A stretch of DNA of 20,934 nucleotides from Fibrobacterota bacterium (GTDB lineage: Bacteria; Fibrobacterota; Chitinivibrionia; Chitinivibrionales; Chitinispirillaceae), in assembly GCA_023436205.1 (NCBI GenBank), contig JAEZKC010000046.1, positions 1-20,934 of the forward strand, written 5' to 3'. Below are positions 7,806-14,450 of the stretch, piece by piece (position 1 is the first letter of the stretch; the number at the start of each line of letters is the position of its first letter). The notes beneath the pieces are model-generated. The model was not told the DNA's origin and did no database searches. It saw only the letters and a program-made list of their open reading frames with translations. A program made the translations under genes and the position numbers.

Positions 7806-8438
7806 TCAATTCAGAATACGTTCAGTTTCGGAAGTATTTACGAAATAGATCAGATTCTCAAGTTCCAGTTCCAGATTGACATTGTTAATGGTGCATTCTG
7901 ACGGTGCTTTGAGCTGTATCGGAGCAAAATTAAGTACGCCTTTGATCCCCGCTTTGACCATGAGGTCAAGAGTGTTCTGAGCCGCTATTTCAGGCACACT
8001 GATAATGCCGATCTTTATCTCATTTTCCCTCACGAACTCTTCAAGTTGTTCCAGCGGAAGTACCGGCACAGTGAGTTTTGCATTGTGCTTTGATGGGTCG
8101 ATATCGAAGGCGGCCATCATCTTGATACCTTCGTTTTCAAATGCCTTGTATTTTACCAGTGCACTGCCGAGGTTTCCCGCTCCAACCAGTATTACTTTTT
8201 GTAGTTCGTTTTTGCCCAGAATGCTGTTAAGCTTATCGATGAGGGCATCGATCTGGTAGCCGCCTCTTTTGTTGCCGGATATTCCGAAAAGGGAGAAATC
8301 CTTTCTTACCTGTGCACTTGTAACTCCAACCGCATCGGCCAGGTAATCCGAAAAAATTTTCACAAAACCGAGTGTTTTGAAACGGTAAAGAGCGTTTTTG
8401 TAGCGGGAAAGCCGCAGGATACAGTTTTTATTTGGCAT
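7806..8438 (-). CDS. rex: Redox-sensing transcriptional repressor Rex
   Basis: This 210-residue Rex-family repressor binds DNA when NADH/NAD+ is low and releases it when NADH builds up. It has an N-terminal winged helix (about 1-75), with the recognition-helix region GVTSAQVRKDFSLFG (residues 38-52). A Rossmann NAD(H) domain follows, with GAGNLG at 86-91, AAFDIDP, and the family segment GIKGVLNFAP. The C-terminal dimerisation helix is present. I chose the ATG at 8438 because GGGAG precedes it by 5 nt and the start matches the family. A TTG at 8486 would add 16 residues of no family similarity. The start overlaps the end of the PHP gene by 11 bp, so the two are co-transcribed and coupled. Rex-type palindromes lie in the divergent region at 10967 and 11097, so this protein probably controls both its own operon and the hydrogenase operon. 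Confidence 0.93.
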   Translation of the reverse strand: MPNKNCILRLSRYKNALYRFKTLGFVKIFSDYLADAVGVTSAQVRKDFSLFGISGNKRGGYQIDALIDKLNSILGKNELQKVILVGAGNLGSALVKYKAFENEGIKMMAAFDIDPSKHNAKLTVPVLPLEQLEEFVRENEIKIGIISVPEIAAQNTLDLMVKAGIKGVLNFAPIQLKAPSECTINNVNLELELENLIYFVNTSETERILN

Positions 8439-9195
8439 ATCTACTCCCGTTTGCTTCCTCCGGACCGTTCTGAGGTCCGGAAACAATGGAGAACTCCTTT
8501 CTGGAAAGCACTCCGCAGTAATCCCTAAATTCTGGGTGTTCCAGTTCCATTTTTATATGCACGCAACCTATTTCATGAGGAAAGTGGGCATCGGATGCGG
8601 TAACCGTTGGATAATCCCCGGCCAGATCATAACCGCGGCCAAGCCGAACTGTTGCTCGGGAAAGTTCCACTGCGGAAAATGTTCCGCTTAGAAATCCCAG
8701 CTGAGATACTATGCTGAAAGAAGGACGGTCAATGTGAGCCGGGATGATTGCACCTGAAAGCTTGATCACTAAGTCCCTCAACTCATCAATAGAGATAGTG
8801 CTGGCCATCCCCAGGTACTTTTCCACAAACCCCTCCACCTCTTCCTTTTCGTTTACAACCACTTGATAGCCGAATCTCTCCGGGTCGTTTCTGATATCTG
8901 GAAGTCTGGAATAAATAATTCTGTCCAGCTCCTTGGCACTTTGAACATCGCTAAACAGGCACACCATATGTACTTCTTCTAAAGTAGTCACTTCGATTCC
9001 AGGAAAAAACAATATCCCGTTTTCATCGCAAAGTCTTTTGGTTACTGCACAATTACCCGCCGAATTATGATCTGTAAGGGCAATGCAGTTCAGGCCCCTC
9101 TCAATCGCTGTTTTTACAATCAAGCTGGGAGACATATCCAGCGAGGCGCAGGGAGAGAGACAGGAGTGCATATGCAAATCGGCTCTGAATTCCAT
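8428..9195 (-). CDS. PHP-domain metal-dependent phosphoesterase
   Basis: This 255-residue PHP (polymerase and histidinol phosphatase) domain protein is expected to be a cytoplasmic metal-dependent phosphoesterase. Metal-ligand motifs are present in family order: HMH (H8, H10), TDH (D42, H43), E68, H76, H154 in PAHIDRPSF, and SDAH (D202, H204). It resembles the stand-alone YciV/TrpH type rather than a polymerase accessory domain, and has an insertion of roughly 50 residues before the H154 motif. The substrate is unknown. A nucleotide, a short RNA or a phosphoprotein is possible. It is the fourth gene of the leftward group, 4 nt after the DRTGG gene and overlapping rex, which ties its job to the hydrogenase/redox locus. 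Confidence 0.88.
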   Translation of the reverse strand: MEFRADLHMHSCLSPCASLDMSPSLIVKTAIERGLNCIALTDHNSAGNCAVTKRLCDENGILFFPGIEVTTLEEVHMVCLFSDVQSAKELDRIIYSRLPDIRNDPERFGYQVVVNEKEEVEGFVEKYLGMASTISIDELRDLVIKLSGAIIPAHIDRPSFSIVSQLGFLSGTFSAVELSRATVRLGRGYDLAGDYPTVTASDAHFPHEIGCVHIKMELEHPEFRDYCGVLSRKEFSIVSGPQNGPEEANGSRYAK

Positions 9196-9199
9196 CTGC

Positions 9200-9532
9200 T
9201 CACTTCTTCAAACTACTGTGGACCAGATGAGAAACCGTGAACTGACTGTCCTTTGATCTGTAAAGGGCGATCTGCTCCTTGGCTGCCGCTTGAATCATGT
9301 CATCGGGAACTGGACGGCTGTTACAGAGCACAATCGCCGATGCCCCGGTAAGGGCCGCCACTGCCACTGTGTTTACATGTGCCTGAATTGTTATCAGAAC
9401 ACAAGATTCTGTTGCATTGGCCATGACATCACTGAGAAGGTCGGATGTGTAACCGCAACTCACTTCCTTCTCCTGGCCTTGAGGCTGCACTACCTCAAGA
9501 CCGAGTTCCTTCTGCAAATCTTGCGCTTTCAT
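9200..9532 (-). CDS. Small DRTGG-type domain protein (1)
   Basis: This 110-residue protein is almost entirely one DRTGG-like domain. DRTGG domains are small alpha/beta modules seen next to CBS domains and in some phosphotransacetylases, with no firmly known ligand. The pattern GYTSDLLSDVMANA (residues 27-40) and the following alternation of hydrophobic strands and an alanine-rich helix fit the stand-alone form. It has no catalytic signature. The motif SDLLSDV (30-36) recurs as SDLMSDV in the protein encoded at 10603-10944, so the two are paralogues. The start codon overlaps the stop of the CBS-HATPase gene by ATGA, and the PHP gene follows after 4 nt, a tightly coupled arrangement that suggests a shared complex or pathway. 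Confidence 0.78.
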   Translation of the reverse strand: MKAQDLQKELGLEVVQPQGQEKEVSCGYTSDLLSDVMANATESCVLITIQAHVNTVAVAALTGASAIVLCNSRPVPDDMIQAAAKEQIALYRSKDSQFTVSHLVHSSLKK

Positions 9533-10494
9533 TCAACCTCCTCCACACTTGCTGCCGGTGTTATTGACTGAACAGAGGGTTTGACAAATACTGTTGATTT
9601 TACAATTGTGCCAAGTCCCGTCTGTGAACGTATGTCAAATTCATCTGAAGCTCTTTTCACATTGGGCAACCCCATGCCCGCACCGAATCCCAAACTCCTT
9701 ATCCACTCCGTTGCGGTGCTGAACCCTTCCACCATGGCTTTTTCCACGTCCGGGATACCCGGGCCGGAGTCCTTTGCCACGATCTCAATGCGGTCATCTC
9801 CTATATAGCAGGCAATCTTTCCTCCCAGGGAATGAACCACAAGATTCATCTCCAGCTCATAGGAGGCAATTGCCACTCTGCGGATGATTTTGGGGTCGAA
9901 ACCTCGCTGCCTGAGTACTTTCCTGAACTCGTTTGAGGCACTGCCACCGTTTTCAAAATCAAACTTCTTGACGTTGTATTCCCGGTAGTATCGCTCGCCA
10001 CTGAGTGTGGGGGGAAGTATCTGGGTGTTTTCAATTCTGTCGACTTCATGATTGAGTTCCGAAAGCACTTTGGACATAATATCTCTGCTGGTGATGATCC
10101 CCACCAGCTTTTCATCCTTGTCCAGTACTGGAAACCTGCCGAAGCCGTAGCGCTCAAACCAGGTTATGGCAAAGGATAACGGCATGTCATCCTCCAGAAC
10201 AATCAGGTTGCGGGTCATATGAGCTTCCACCGTATCATCTATATAGCCGAAGTCAAGTGCTCTAAGGATGTTGTCCACGCTAACCAGTCCGAAAAGCCTG
10301 CCGTGCTCCGCAATCGGCACCCCTGAAATGTGGTGCTCTCTCATGAGCTTCTGGGTATGGCGCATGGTGTCAATTTTAAAAGCCGTTATCAGCTTGCGTG
10401 ACATGACATCCCTGACCTTGAGCTTGAAGATAATCTCAAGGGTAAGAAGGGAAGAACGGGAGGAATCCAGTGGTACTTGAAGATTCATTTTCAT
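9529..10494 (-). CDS. CBS-pair protein with RsbW-like HATPase domain
   Basis: This 321-residue fusion has two CBS motifs (about 28-82 and 88-146), a linker, and a C-terminal GHKL/HATPase domain of the anti-sigma/serine-kinase (RsbW, SpoIIAB, RsbT) type. The ATPase motifs are the N-box with E213 and N217 in SYELEMNLVVHS, the G1 box DSGPGIPD (242-249), and the G2 box GFGAGMGLPN (269-278). CBS pairs usually bind adenosine nucleotides, so an adenylate-sensing protein serine kinase is a fair guess. No sigma or anti-anti-sigma partner is visible in the window. The region starts GTG-ATG-AAA-ATG. I take the ATG at 10494, but no clear Shine-Dalgarno sequence is present and 10497 (GTG) or 10485 remain possible. 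The 3' end overlaps the DRTGG gene by 4 nt. Confidence 0.85.
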   Translation of the reverse strand: MKMNLQVPLDSSRSSLLTLEIIFKLKVRDVMSRKLITAFKIDTMRHTQKLMREHHISGVPIAEHGRLFGLVSVDNILRALDFGYIDDTVEAHMTRNLIVLEDDMPLSFAITWFERYGFGRFPVLDKDEKLVGIITSRDIMSKVLSELNHEVDRIENTQILPPTLSGERYYREYNVKKFDFENGGSASNEFRKVLRQRGFDPKIIRRVAIASYELEMNLVVHSLGGKIACYIGDDRIEIVAKDSGPGIPDVEKAMVEGFSTATEWIRSLGFGAGMGLPNVKRASDEFDIRSQTGLGTIVKSTVFVKPSVQSITPAASVEEVE

Positions 10495-10602
10495 CACATA
10501 TCTGGTTTATGTCAGAAATTCAGGAATTTGCTGAAAACTTATTCAGTCAAAATCCGTGTTTTCAATACTATTTGTTCCGGTAAACCGAAATATGGTGTTG
10601 CC

Positions 10603-10944
10603 CTATTTTTTTTCCAACAGTTTTCCCAGAAGAACACAGGATTCGAATTTGGGCATAGATGTGTGAAGCAGGGTGATATCCAGGTCCTGTGCCAGATCAG
10701 CAATACCCTCCGGGAGCGGTTTGTTTTGCGCTATTACCACTCCGACCGCCTCCACCATGCTTGCCGTACGCAATGTCTGTTCGGAGGATAGAGAGCTTAA
10801 AAGAAGTGGGGACGGTTTTTCCATTACCAGAACATCGCTCATCAGGTCTGAAACTATGACGCTCTCCACGCTGGTCGATTCAAAAAGAGATGATTTATAT
10901 ATGGTCCGAGCTTGAAGGATATTAACAATATCAGAAAATCTCAT
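10603..10944 (-). CDS. Small DRTGG-like domain protein (2)
   Basis: This 113-residue protein is paralogous to the one encoded at 9200-9532. It shares the SDLMSDV core (32-38), a strand-helix alternation, and a closing HTSMPKFESCVLLGKLL segment that parallels SQFTVSHLV in the other copy. It has no enzyme motif. It is the first gene of the leftward group, with its start 22 bp from the Rex-type palindrome and an AAAGG ribosome-binding site 7 nt upstream. A 108-bp gap separates it from the CBS-HATPase gene, so a second weak promoter there cannot be excluded. Similarity to the named DRTGG family is judged by eye and is weaker than for the first copy. Confidence 0.7.
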   Translation of the reverse strand: MRFSDIVNILQARTIYKSSLFESTSVESVIVSDLMSDVLVMEKPSPLLLSSLSSEQTLRTASMVEAVGVVIAQNKPLPEGIADLAQDLDITLLHTSMPKFESCVLLGKLLEKK

Positions 10945-10966
10945 TATTTTGCCTTTGGATACAATT

Positions 10967-10984
10967 TTGTTACGTCTGTAACAT
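10967..10984. promoter_or_regulatory. Candidate Rex operator 1
   Basis: The 18-mer TTGTTACGTCTGTAACAT contains a perfect inverted repeat TGTTAC-GTCT-GTAACA. Compared with the known Rex operator form TTGTTAA-N4-TTAACAA it matches 11 of 14 defined positions. Symmetry extends outward (ATT...AAT, 10964-10987). It lies 22 bp before the start of the leftward operon that ends in rex, and 40 bp upstream of the -35 of the rightward hydrogenase promoter, so it can serve both. Confidence 0.75.
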
Positions 10985-11010
10985 AATAATCAATAAATAG
11001 TTTATGTCTT
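10983..11010 (-). promoter_or_regulatory. Possible leftward promoter overlapping the Rex site
   Basis: On the minus strand, AAGACA (11010-11005), a 16-bp spacer and TATTAT (10988-10983) form a moderate sigma70-like promoter. The -10 touches the right half of the Rex palindrome and the transcription start would fall inside it, as expected for a repressor site. Confidence 0.35.
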
Positions 11011-11024
11011 TAATGTGCGCAATA

Positions 11025-11052
11025 TTGAAAAACACTTTTATTCTACTATAAA
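11025..11052 (+). promoter_or_regulatory. Promoter of the hydrogenase operon
   Basis: TTGAAA (11025-11030), a 16-bp spacer and TATAAA (11047-11052), in an AT-rich stretch, form the best sigma70-type promoter in the window. Transcription would start near 11059, giving a leader of about 125 nt before hndA that contains the second Rex-like site. Confidence 0.6.
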
Positions 11053-11096
11053 TTGTATTATTTTAGTGGCGAGACTGGAGCGGACTGAGCTCGTTT

Positions 11097-11114
11097 TTGC
11101 ACCAAGTTTCACAA
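11097..11114. promoter_or_regulatory. Candidate Rex operator 2
   Basis: TTGCACCAAGTTTCACAA has one perfect Rex half-site (TTCACAA) and a degenerate left half (TTG only). The outer bases form a perfect GTTTTTG...CAAAAAC palindrome (11093-11118). It lies about 40 bp downstream of the predicted hydrogenase-operon transcription start, where a bound repressor could act as a roadblock. Confidence 0.45.
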
Positions 11115-11183
11115 AAACAGCATCCAACCCGTCTTCTGATCTGCTCACAACTTGTTTCATTTTCAGATTCAGGAGGTTGCCGT

Positions 11184-11663
11184 ATGCCTCAAAGCATGCC
11201 GGTATTGACAGAGTTGACACCCGAGCTCGATGCGTTTATTGAAGAGTGGAAAACCAAGCCGGGTAATCTTATCATGATTCTGCACAAAGTGCAGGAAGTC
11301 TACAGATACATCCCCAGAGATGTGGCTCTCACCGTTTCCAAAAAACTGGATGTGCCGCTGGCTAAAATCTACGGGGTGATGACTTTTTATCATTATTTCA
11401 AACTCACTAAGCCCGGAAAACACGTGATTTCTGTCTGCATGGGCACAGCCTGCTACCTTAAAGGTGGTGAAGATCTGCTCAAGGAACTTGAAGTGCAGCT
11501 TGGTGTCGGCGTCAATGCCACTACTGAAGATGGTCAGTTTTCGCTTCAGGCGGTGCGTTGCGTTGGTTGTTGCGGTCTTGCACCGGTAATGACCATCGAT
11601 GGAGAAGTCTACGGCAGCGTCACAGTGGCAAAACTTCCGGAAATCCTTCATAAGTACAGATAA
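11184..11663 (+). CDS. hndA: Hydrogenase NuoE-like [2Fe-2S] subunit HndA/HydC
   Basis: This 159-residue thioredoxin-like [2Fe-2S] protein is of the NuoE (24-kDa) family, the small electron-transfer subunit of NAD-linked [FeFe]-hydrogenases (HydC of Thermotoga, HndA of Desulfovibrio). It carries the usual helical N-terminal part and the ligands C85 and C90 (CMGTAC), then C126 and C130 (CVGCC). The ATG at 11184 follows AGGAGG by 7 nt. The same frame is open back to 11097, but that stretch lacks a ribosome-binding site and family similarity. It is the first gene of the rightward operon. The next gene is a GHKL ATPase, not hndB, so the subunit genes are interrupted. Confidence 0.93.
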   Translation: MPQSMPVLTELTPELDAFIEEWKTKPGNLIMILHKVQEVYRYIPRDVALTVSKKLDVPLAKIYGVMTFYHYFKLTKPGKHVISVCMGTACYLKGGEDLLKELEVQLGVGVNATTEDGQFSLQAVRCVGCCGLAPVMTIDGEVYGSVTVAKLPEILHKYR

Positions 11664-11680
11664 GGTTTTATTGTCCAAGT

Positions 11681-12232
11681 ATGCATCACACCCTCTCCGA
11701 TTACATTGTCGATCTCGTGCAGAACTCCGTGGAGGCGCATAGCACTCTGGTCATGGTGGATCTTCTGGAGCAGGATGGTTCTATTAAGGTATGTATAGCA
11801 GACAACGGTAGTGGAATGGATGAAGAGACGCTTGCCCGGATCAAGGATCCTTTTTTCACCGGGGGCGGCAAACATGAAAAACGTAAGGTGGGGCTTGGAA
11901 TCTCATTTTTAGCCCAGCTTATGACTCAATGCGGCGGCACCTGGGAAATTTCCTCCGAAAAAGAAATGGGGACCTCGCTTTTTTTCAAGTATGCTTCTTC
12001 CAATCCCGATGTACCGCCGATGGGGAATCTGGTTTCGGCGGTGGTCTGCTGCCTGGGGATGCAGGGCGACTATGATCTTAAATTCAATCGAGTATATGGT
12101 AATAATTCCTACTCGGTTATGCGTTCGGAGCTTTTCGGCGCAATCGGGGATCTCTATGATGCCCAGTCGCTCATTGCAGTCCGGACCTATTTGCGAACAT
12201 TGGAAAAAGATTTACTTGAAAAGGGGATTTGA
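11681..12232 (+). CDS. Stand-alone GHKL/HATPase protein in the hydrogenase operon
   Basis: This 183-residue protein is a GHKL ATP-binding domain without a dimerisation/phosphoacceptor domain. The motifs are the N-box DLVQNSVEAHS (11-21, N15), the G1 box DNGSGMD (41-47), the F-box DPFFT (56-60), and the G2 box KVGLGIS (69-75). The ~80 residues after the ATPase core, which include VVCCLG, belong to no domain I recognise. With no phosphoacceptor histidine it is unlikely to be an ordinary sensor kinase. It may be a protein kinase, chaperone-like ATPase or assembly factor for the hydrogenase. It lies 17 nt after hndA with only a distant AAGG as a ribosome-binding site, and 2 nt before hndB, so its translation is probably coupled. 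Confidence 0.88.
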   Translation: MHHTLSDYIVDLVQNSVEAHSTLVMVDLLEQDGSIKVCIADNGSGMDEETLARIKDPFFTGGGKHEKRKVGLGISFLAQLMTQCGGTWEISSEKEMGTSLFFKYASSNPDVPPMGNLVSAVVCCLGMQGDYDLKFNRVYGNNSYSVMRSELFGAIGDLYDAQSLIAVRTYLRTLEKDLLEKGI

Positions 12233-12234
12233 GA

Positions 12235-12624
12235 ATGGCTAAACTGACTTTGGCGGATCTGAAAAAGCTCCGGGATGAAAAGAAAAAAGAGCTGGGACGT
12301 CGCGATTCAGAAGGCAAGACTACCCAGATCATCATTGGTATGGGGACCTGCGGAATCGCCGCCGGTGCCAAGGAGTCCTTCGATGCTTTTCTTGATGAGA
12401 TCGACGTGAAGGGACTCTCAGATGTGAGCGTTACTCAGACAGGTTGCATGGGCTTGTGCTATGCGGAACCTACTGTTGAGGTGATTGTGCCGGGGATGCC
12501 TGCAATCGTCTACGGCAATGTCAAGGCTGAAATCGCTCGTCGCATTGTTGATGAGCATCTTGTGGAAAAGAAGTTGGTCAGTGACCATGTTTTTGATAAA
12601 CCCGCGGCAGACATTCTCAAGTAA
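12235..12624 (+). CDS. hndB: Hydrogenase thioredoxin-like [2Fe-2S] subunit HndB
   Basis: This 129-residue protein matches HndB, the small ferredoxin-like subunit of four-subunit NAD(P)-reducing [FeFe]-hydrogenases. A charged helical N terminus precedes a thioredoxin-fold domain with GMGTCGIAAGAK (C39) and TGCMGLC (C71, C75). Only three cysteines exist in the whole protein, so a fourth ligand for a normal [2Fe-2S] cluster is not visible. I recall the single-cysteine first motif as usual in this family. ATG 12235 follows AAGGGG (12221-12226) by 8 nt. A TTG at 12229 in the same frame is less likely. It sits between the GHKL ATPase gene and hndC. Confidence 0.9.
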   Translation: MAKLTLADLKKLRDEKKKELGRRDSEGKTTQIIIGMGTCGIAAGAKESFDAFLDEIDVKGLSDVSVTQTGCMGLCYAEPTVEVIVPGMPAIVYGNVKAEIARRIVDEHLVEKKLVSDHVFDKPAADILK

Positions 12625-12636
12625 TCAGGGGGACAG

Positions 12637-14424
12637 ATGAAATTTAAAAATTACATATTGATATGCGGTGGAACCGGATGCGAGTCCAGTAAGGCTGACG
12701 CGCTTTATCAGAACATTAAAAAAGAGCTGGAGAAGAACAACGCGGCAGGCGAGGCCCAGGTGGTCAAGACCGGCTGCTTCGGTTTCTGTGAAAAGGGACC
12801 GATCGTAAAAGTTCTTCCCGATGAGAGCTTCTATGTTTCGGTAAAGCCGGAAGATGCAAAGGAAATTGTTGAGGAGCATATAATCAAAGGCCGTAAGGTC
12901 GAACGTCTTCTTTACAATAAGGATAACAGCAAAAAGCAGGCTAAAATCGACGAGATCGATTTTTATCAGAAGCAATTCAGAATCGTTCTGCGTAACTGCG
13001 GTTTCATTAATCCTGAGGATATCAGCGAGTACATCGCCCGTGACGGTTATGTTGCACTCGAAAAGGTCCTCTTCGAGATGAAACCTGATGACGTTATCAA
13101 TGAACTCAAGAAATCAGGCCTCCGTGGTAGAGGGGGAGCAGGTTTCCCCACATGGAGAAAGTGGGTGTTCTCCAAGGATACTCAAGATGATCAGAAGTAT
13201 GTCGTTTGTAATGCTGATGAGGGTGATCCGGGTGCCTATATGGACCGCAGCACTCTTGAAGGTGACCCGCACTCTGTACTTGAGGCAATGACCATTGCCG
13301 GACACACTGTCGGGGCCAATCAGGGTTTTATTTACATTCGCGCAGAGTATCCTCTGGCAATCCACAGACTTGAAGTGGCAATCAAGCAGGCACGCGAAGC
13401 CGGTCTTCTCGGAAAAGACATTCTGGGCAGCGGTTTTGATTTCGATATCGAGATCAGGCTTGGTGCCGGAGCGTTCGTCTGCGGTGAGGAAACCGCCCTG
13501 CTGGCATCACTGGAGGGTAATCGCGGGATGCCCGTTCCCCGTCCTCCGTTTCCGGCAGTCAAGGGGCTCTGGGGCAAGCCTACCGTTATTAACAATGTGG
13601 AAACCTATGCCAATATTCCGGTGATTATCAGTAAAGGCGGAGACTGGTTCGCCAAGATCGGAACCGATAGCTCCAAGGGTACCAAAGTGTTTGCACTCAC
13701 CGGTAAAATCACCAACTCCGGTCTCATTGAGGTTCCCATGGGTACAACCCTGCGGGAAATCATTTATGATATCGGCGGTGGTATCCCCAATGGCAAGAAG
13801 TTCAAAGCTGTTCAGACTGGTGGTCCTTCCGGTGGTGTGATCACAGCCGATTATCTCGATACTCCGATTGATTATGACAATCTGGCCAAGCTGGGATCCA
13901 TCATGGGATCGGGCGGTATGATTGTCATGGATGAAGATGACTGTATGGTGGATGTGACCAAGTTCTATCTTGAGTTCACCGTGGATGAATCCTGCGGAAA
14001 GTGTTCGCCCTGCCGTATCGGTGGTCGTCAACTCCAAAGTTATCTTGAAAAAATTACCAAGGGAGAAGGCACCGAGGAGGATATTCGCAAAATTCGTCTG
14101 ATCAGCCAGGCCATGCGCAGAGCATCTCTGTGCGGACTTGGGCAGACTGCTCCAAACCCGGTCATTTCGACGCTTACTTATTATGAAGATGAGTATATGG
14201 CTCATATCCGTGACAAGAAGTGTCCTGCTAAGAAGTGTAAAGACCTGCTCGCATACACAATTCTTCCTGAAAAGTGTATCGGATGCGGTCTGTGCGCGAA
14301 GAAGTGTCCGGTGACAGCCATTACAGGTGATAAGCGTCAGCCGCACCTCATCAGTGCTGAGCTGTGTATCAAGTGCGGAGCTTGCGAGGAGGCCTGCAAG
14401 TTCCAGGCCGTGGTCAAGAACTAA
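12637..14424 (+). CDS. hndC: NADH-binding flavoprotein subunit HndC/HydB
   Basis: This 595-residue flavin subunit is of the NuoF family. It oxidises or reduces NAD(H) and, in bifurcating hydrogenases, splits electrons between NAD and ferredoxin. The domain order is: an N-terminal thioredoxin-like [2Fe-2S] domain (C10, C15, C47, C51); the FMN/NADH domain with GLRGRGGAGFP (161-171) and CNADEGDPGA (191-200); an SLBB-like segment; the [4Fe-4S] motif C453-x2-C456-x2-C459 with C499; and two C-terminal [4Fe-4S] ferredoxin motifs (C547/550/553/557 and C577/580/583/587). This full set is what the bifurcating HydB/HndC proteins carry, in contrast to plain NuoF. AGGGGGA precedes the ATG. Gaps of 12 nt to hndB and 26 nt to hndD indicate one operon. 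Confidence 0.95.
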   Translation: MKFKNYILICGGTGCESSKADALYQNIKKELEKNNAAGEAQVVKTGCFGFCEKGPIVKVLPDESFYVSVKPEDAKEIVEEHIIKGRKVERLLYNKDNSKKQAKIDEIDFYQKQFRIVLRNCGFINPEDISEYIARDGYVALEKVLFEMKPDDVINELKKSGLRGRGGAGFPTWRKWVFSKDTQDDQKYVVCNADEGDPGAYMDRSTLEGDPHSVLEAMTIAGHTVGANQGFIYIRAEYPLAIHRLEVAIKQAREAGLLGKDILGSGFDFDIEIRLGAGAFVCGEETALLASLEGNRGMPVPRPPFPAVKGLWGKPTVINNVETYANIPVIISKGGDWFAKIGTDSSKGTKVFALTGKITNSGLIEVPMGTTLREIIYDIGGGIPNGKKFKAVQTGGPSGGVITADYLDTPIDYDNLAKLGSIMGSGGMIVMDEDDCMVDVTKFYLEFTVDESCGKCSPCRIGGRQLQSYLEKITKGEGTEEDIRKIRLISQAMRRASLCGLGQTAPNPVISTLTYYEDEYMAHIRDKKCPAKKCKDLLAYTILPEKCIGCGLCAKKCPVTAITGDKRQPHLISAELCIKCGACEEACKFQAVVKN

Positions 14425-14450
14425 AAATTTCCCTTTAAGGAGTAAAGTGG

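Noticed and set aside
11144..11158. ACAA-C-TTGT palindrome as a further Rex site
   Set aside because: The half-sites face outward compared with the Rex operator (TTGT...ACAA) and the spacing is one base, so it does not fit.
13507..14346. Long open frame (279 codons) antisense to hndC
   Set aside because: It lies wholly inside a clearly conserved gene on the other strand, has no ribosome-binding site and no recognisable domain. It is a codon-bias shadow.
12637..14424. Respiratory complex I NuoF
   Set aside because: The N-terminal thioredoxin-like cluster domain, two C-terminal ferredoxin motifs and the neighbouring [FeFe]-hydrogenase point to HndC/HydB. No other complex I genes are present.
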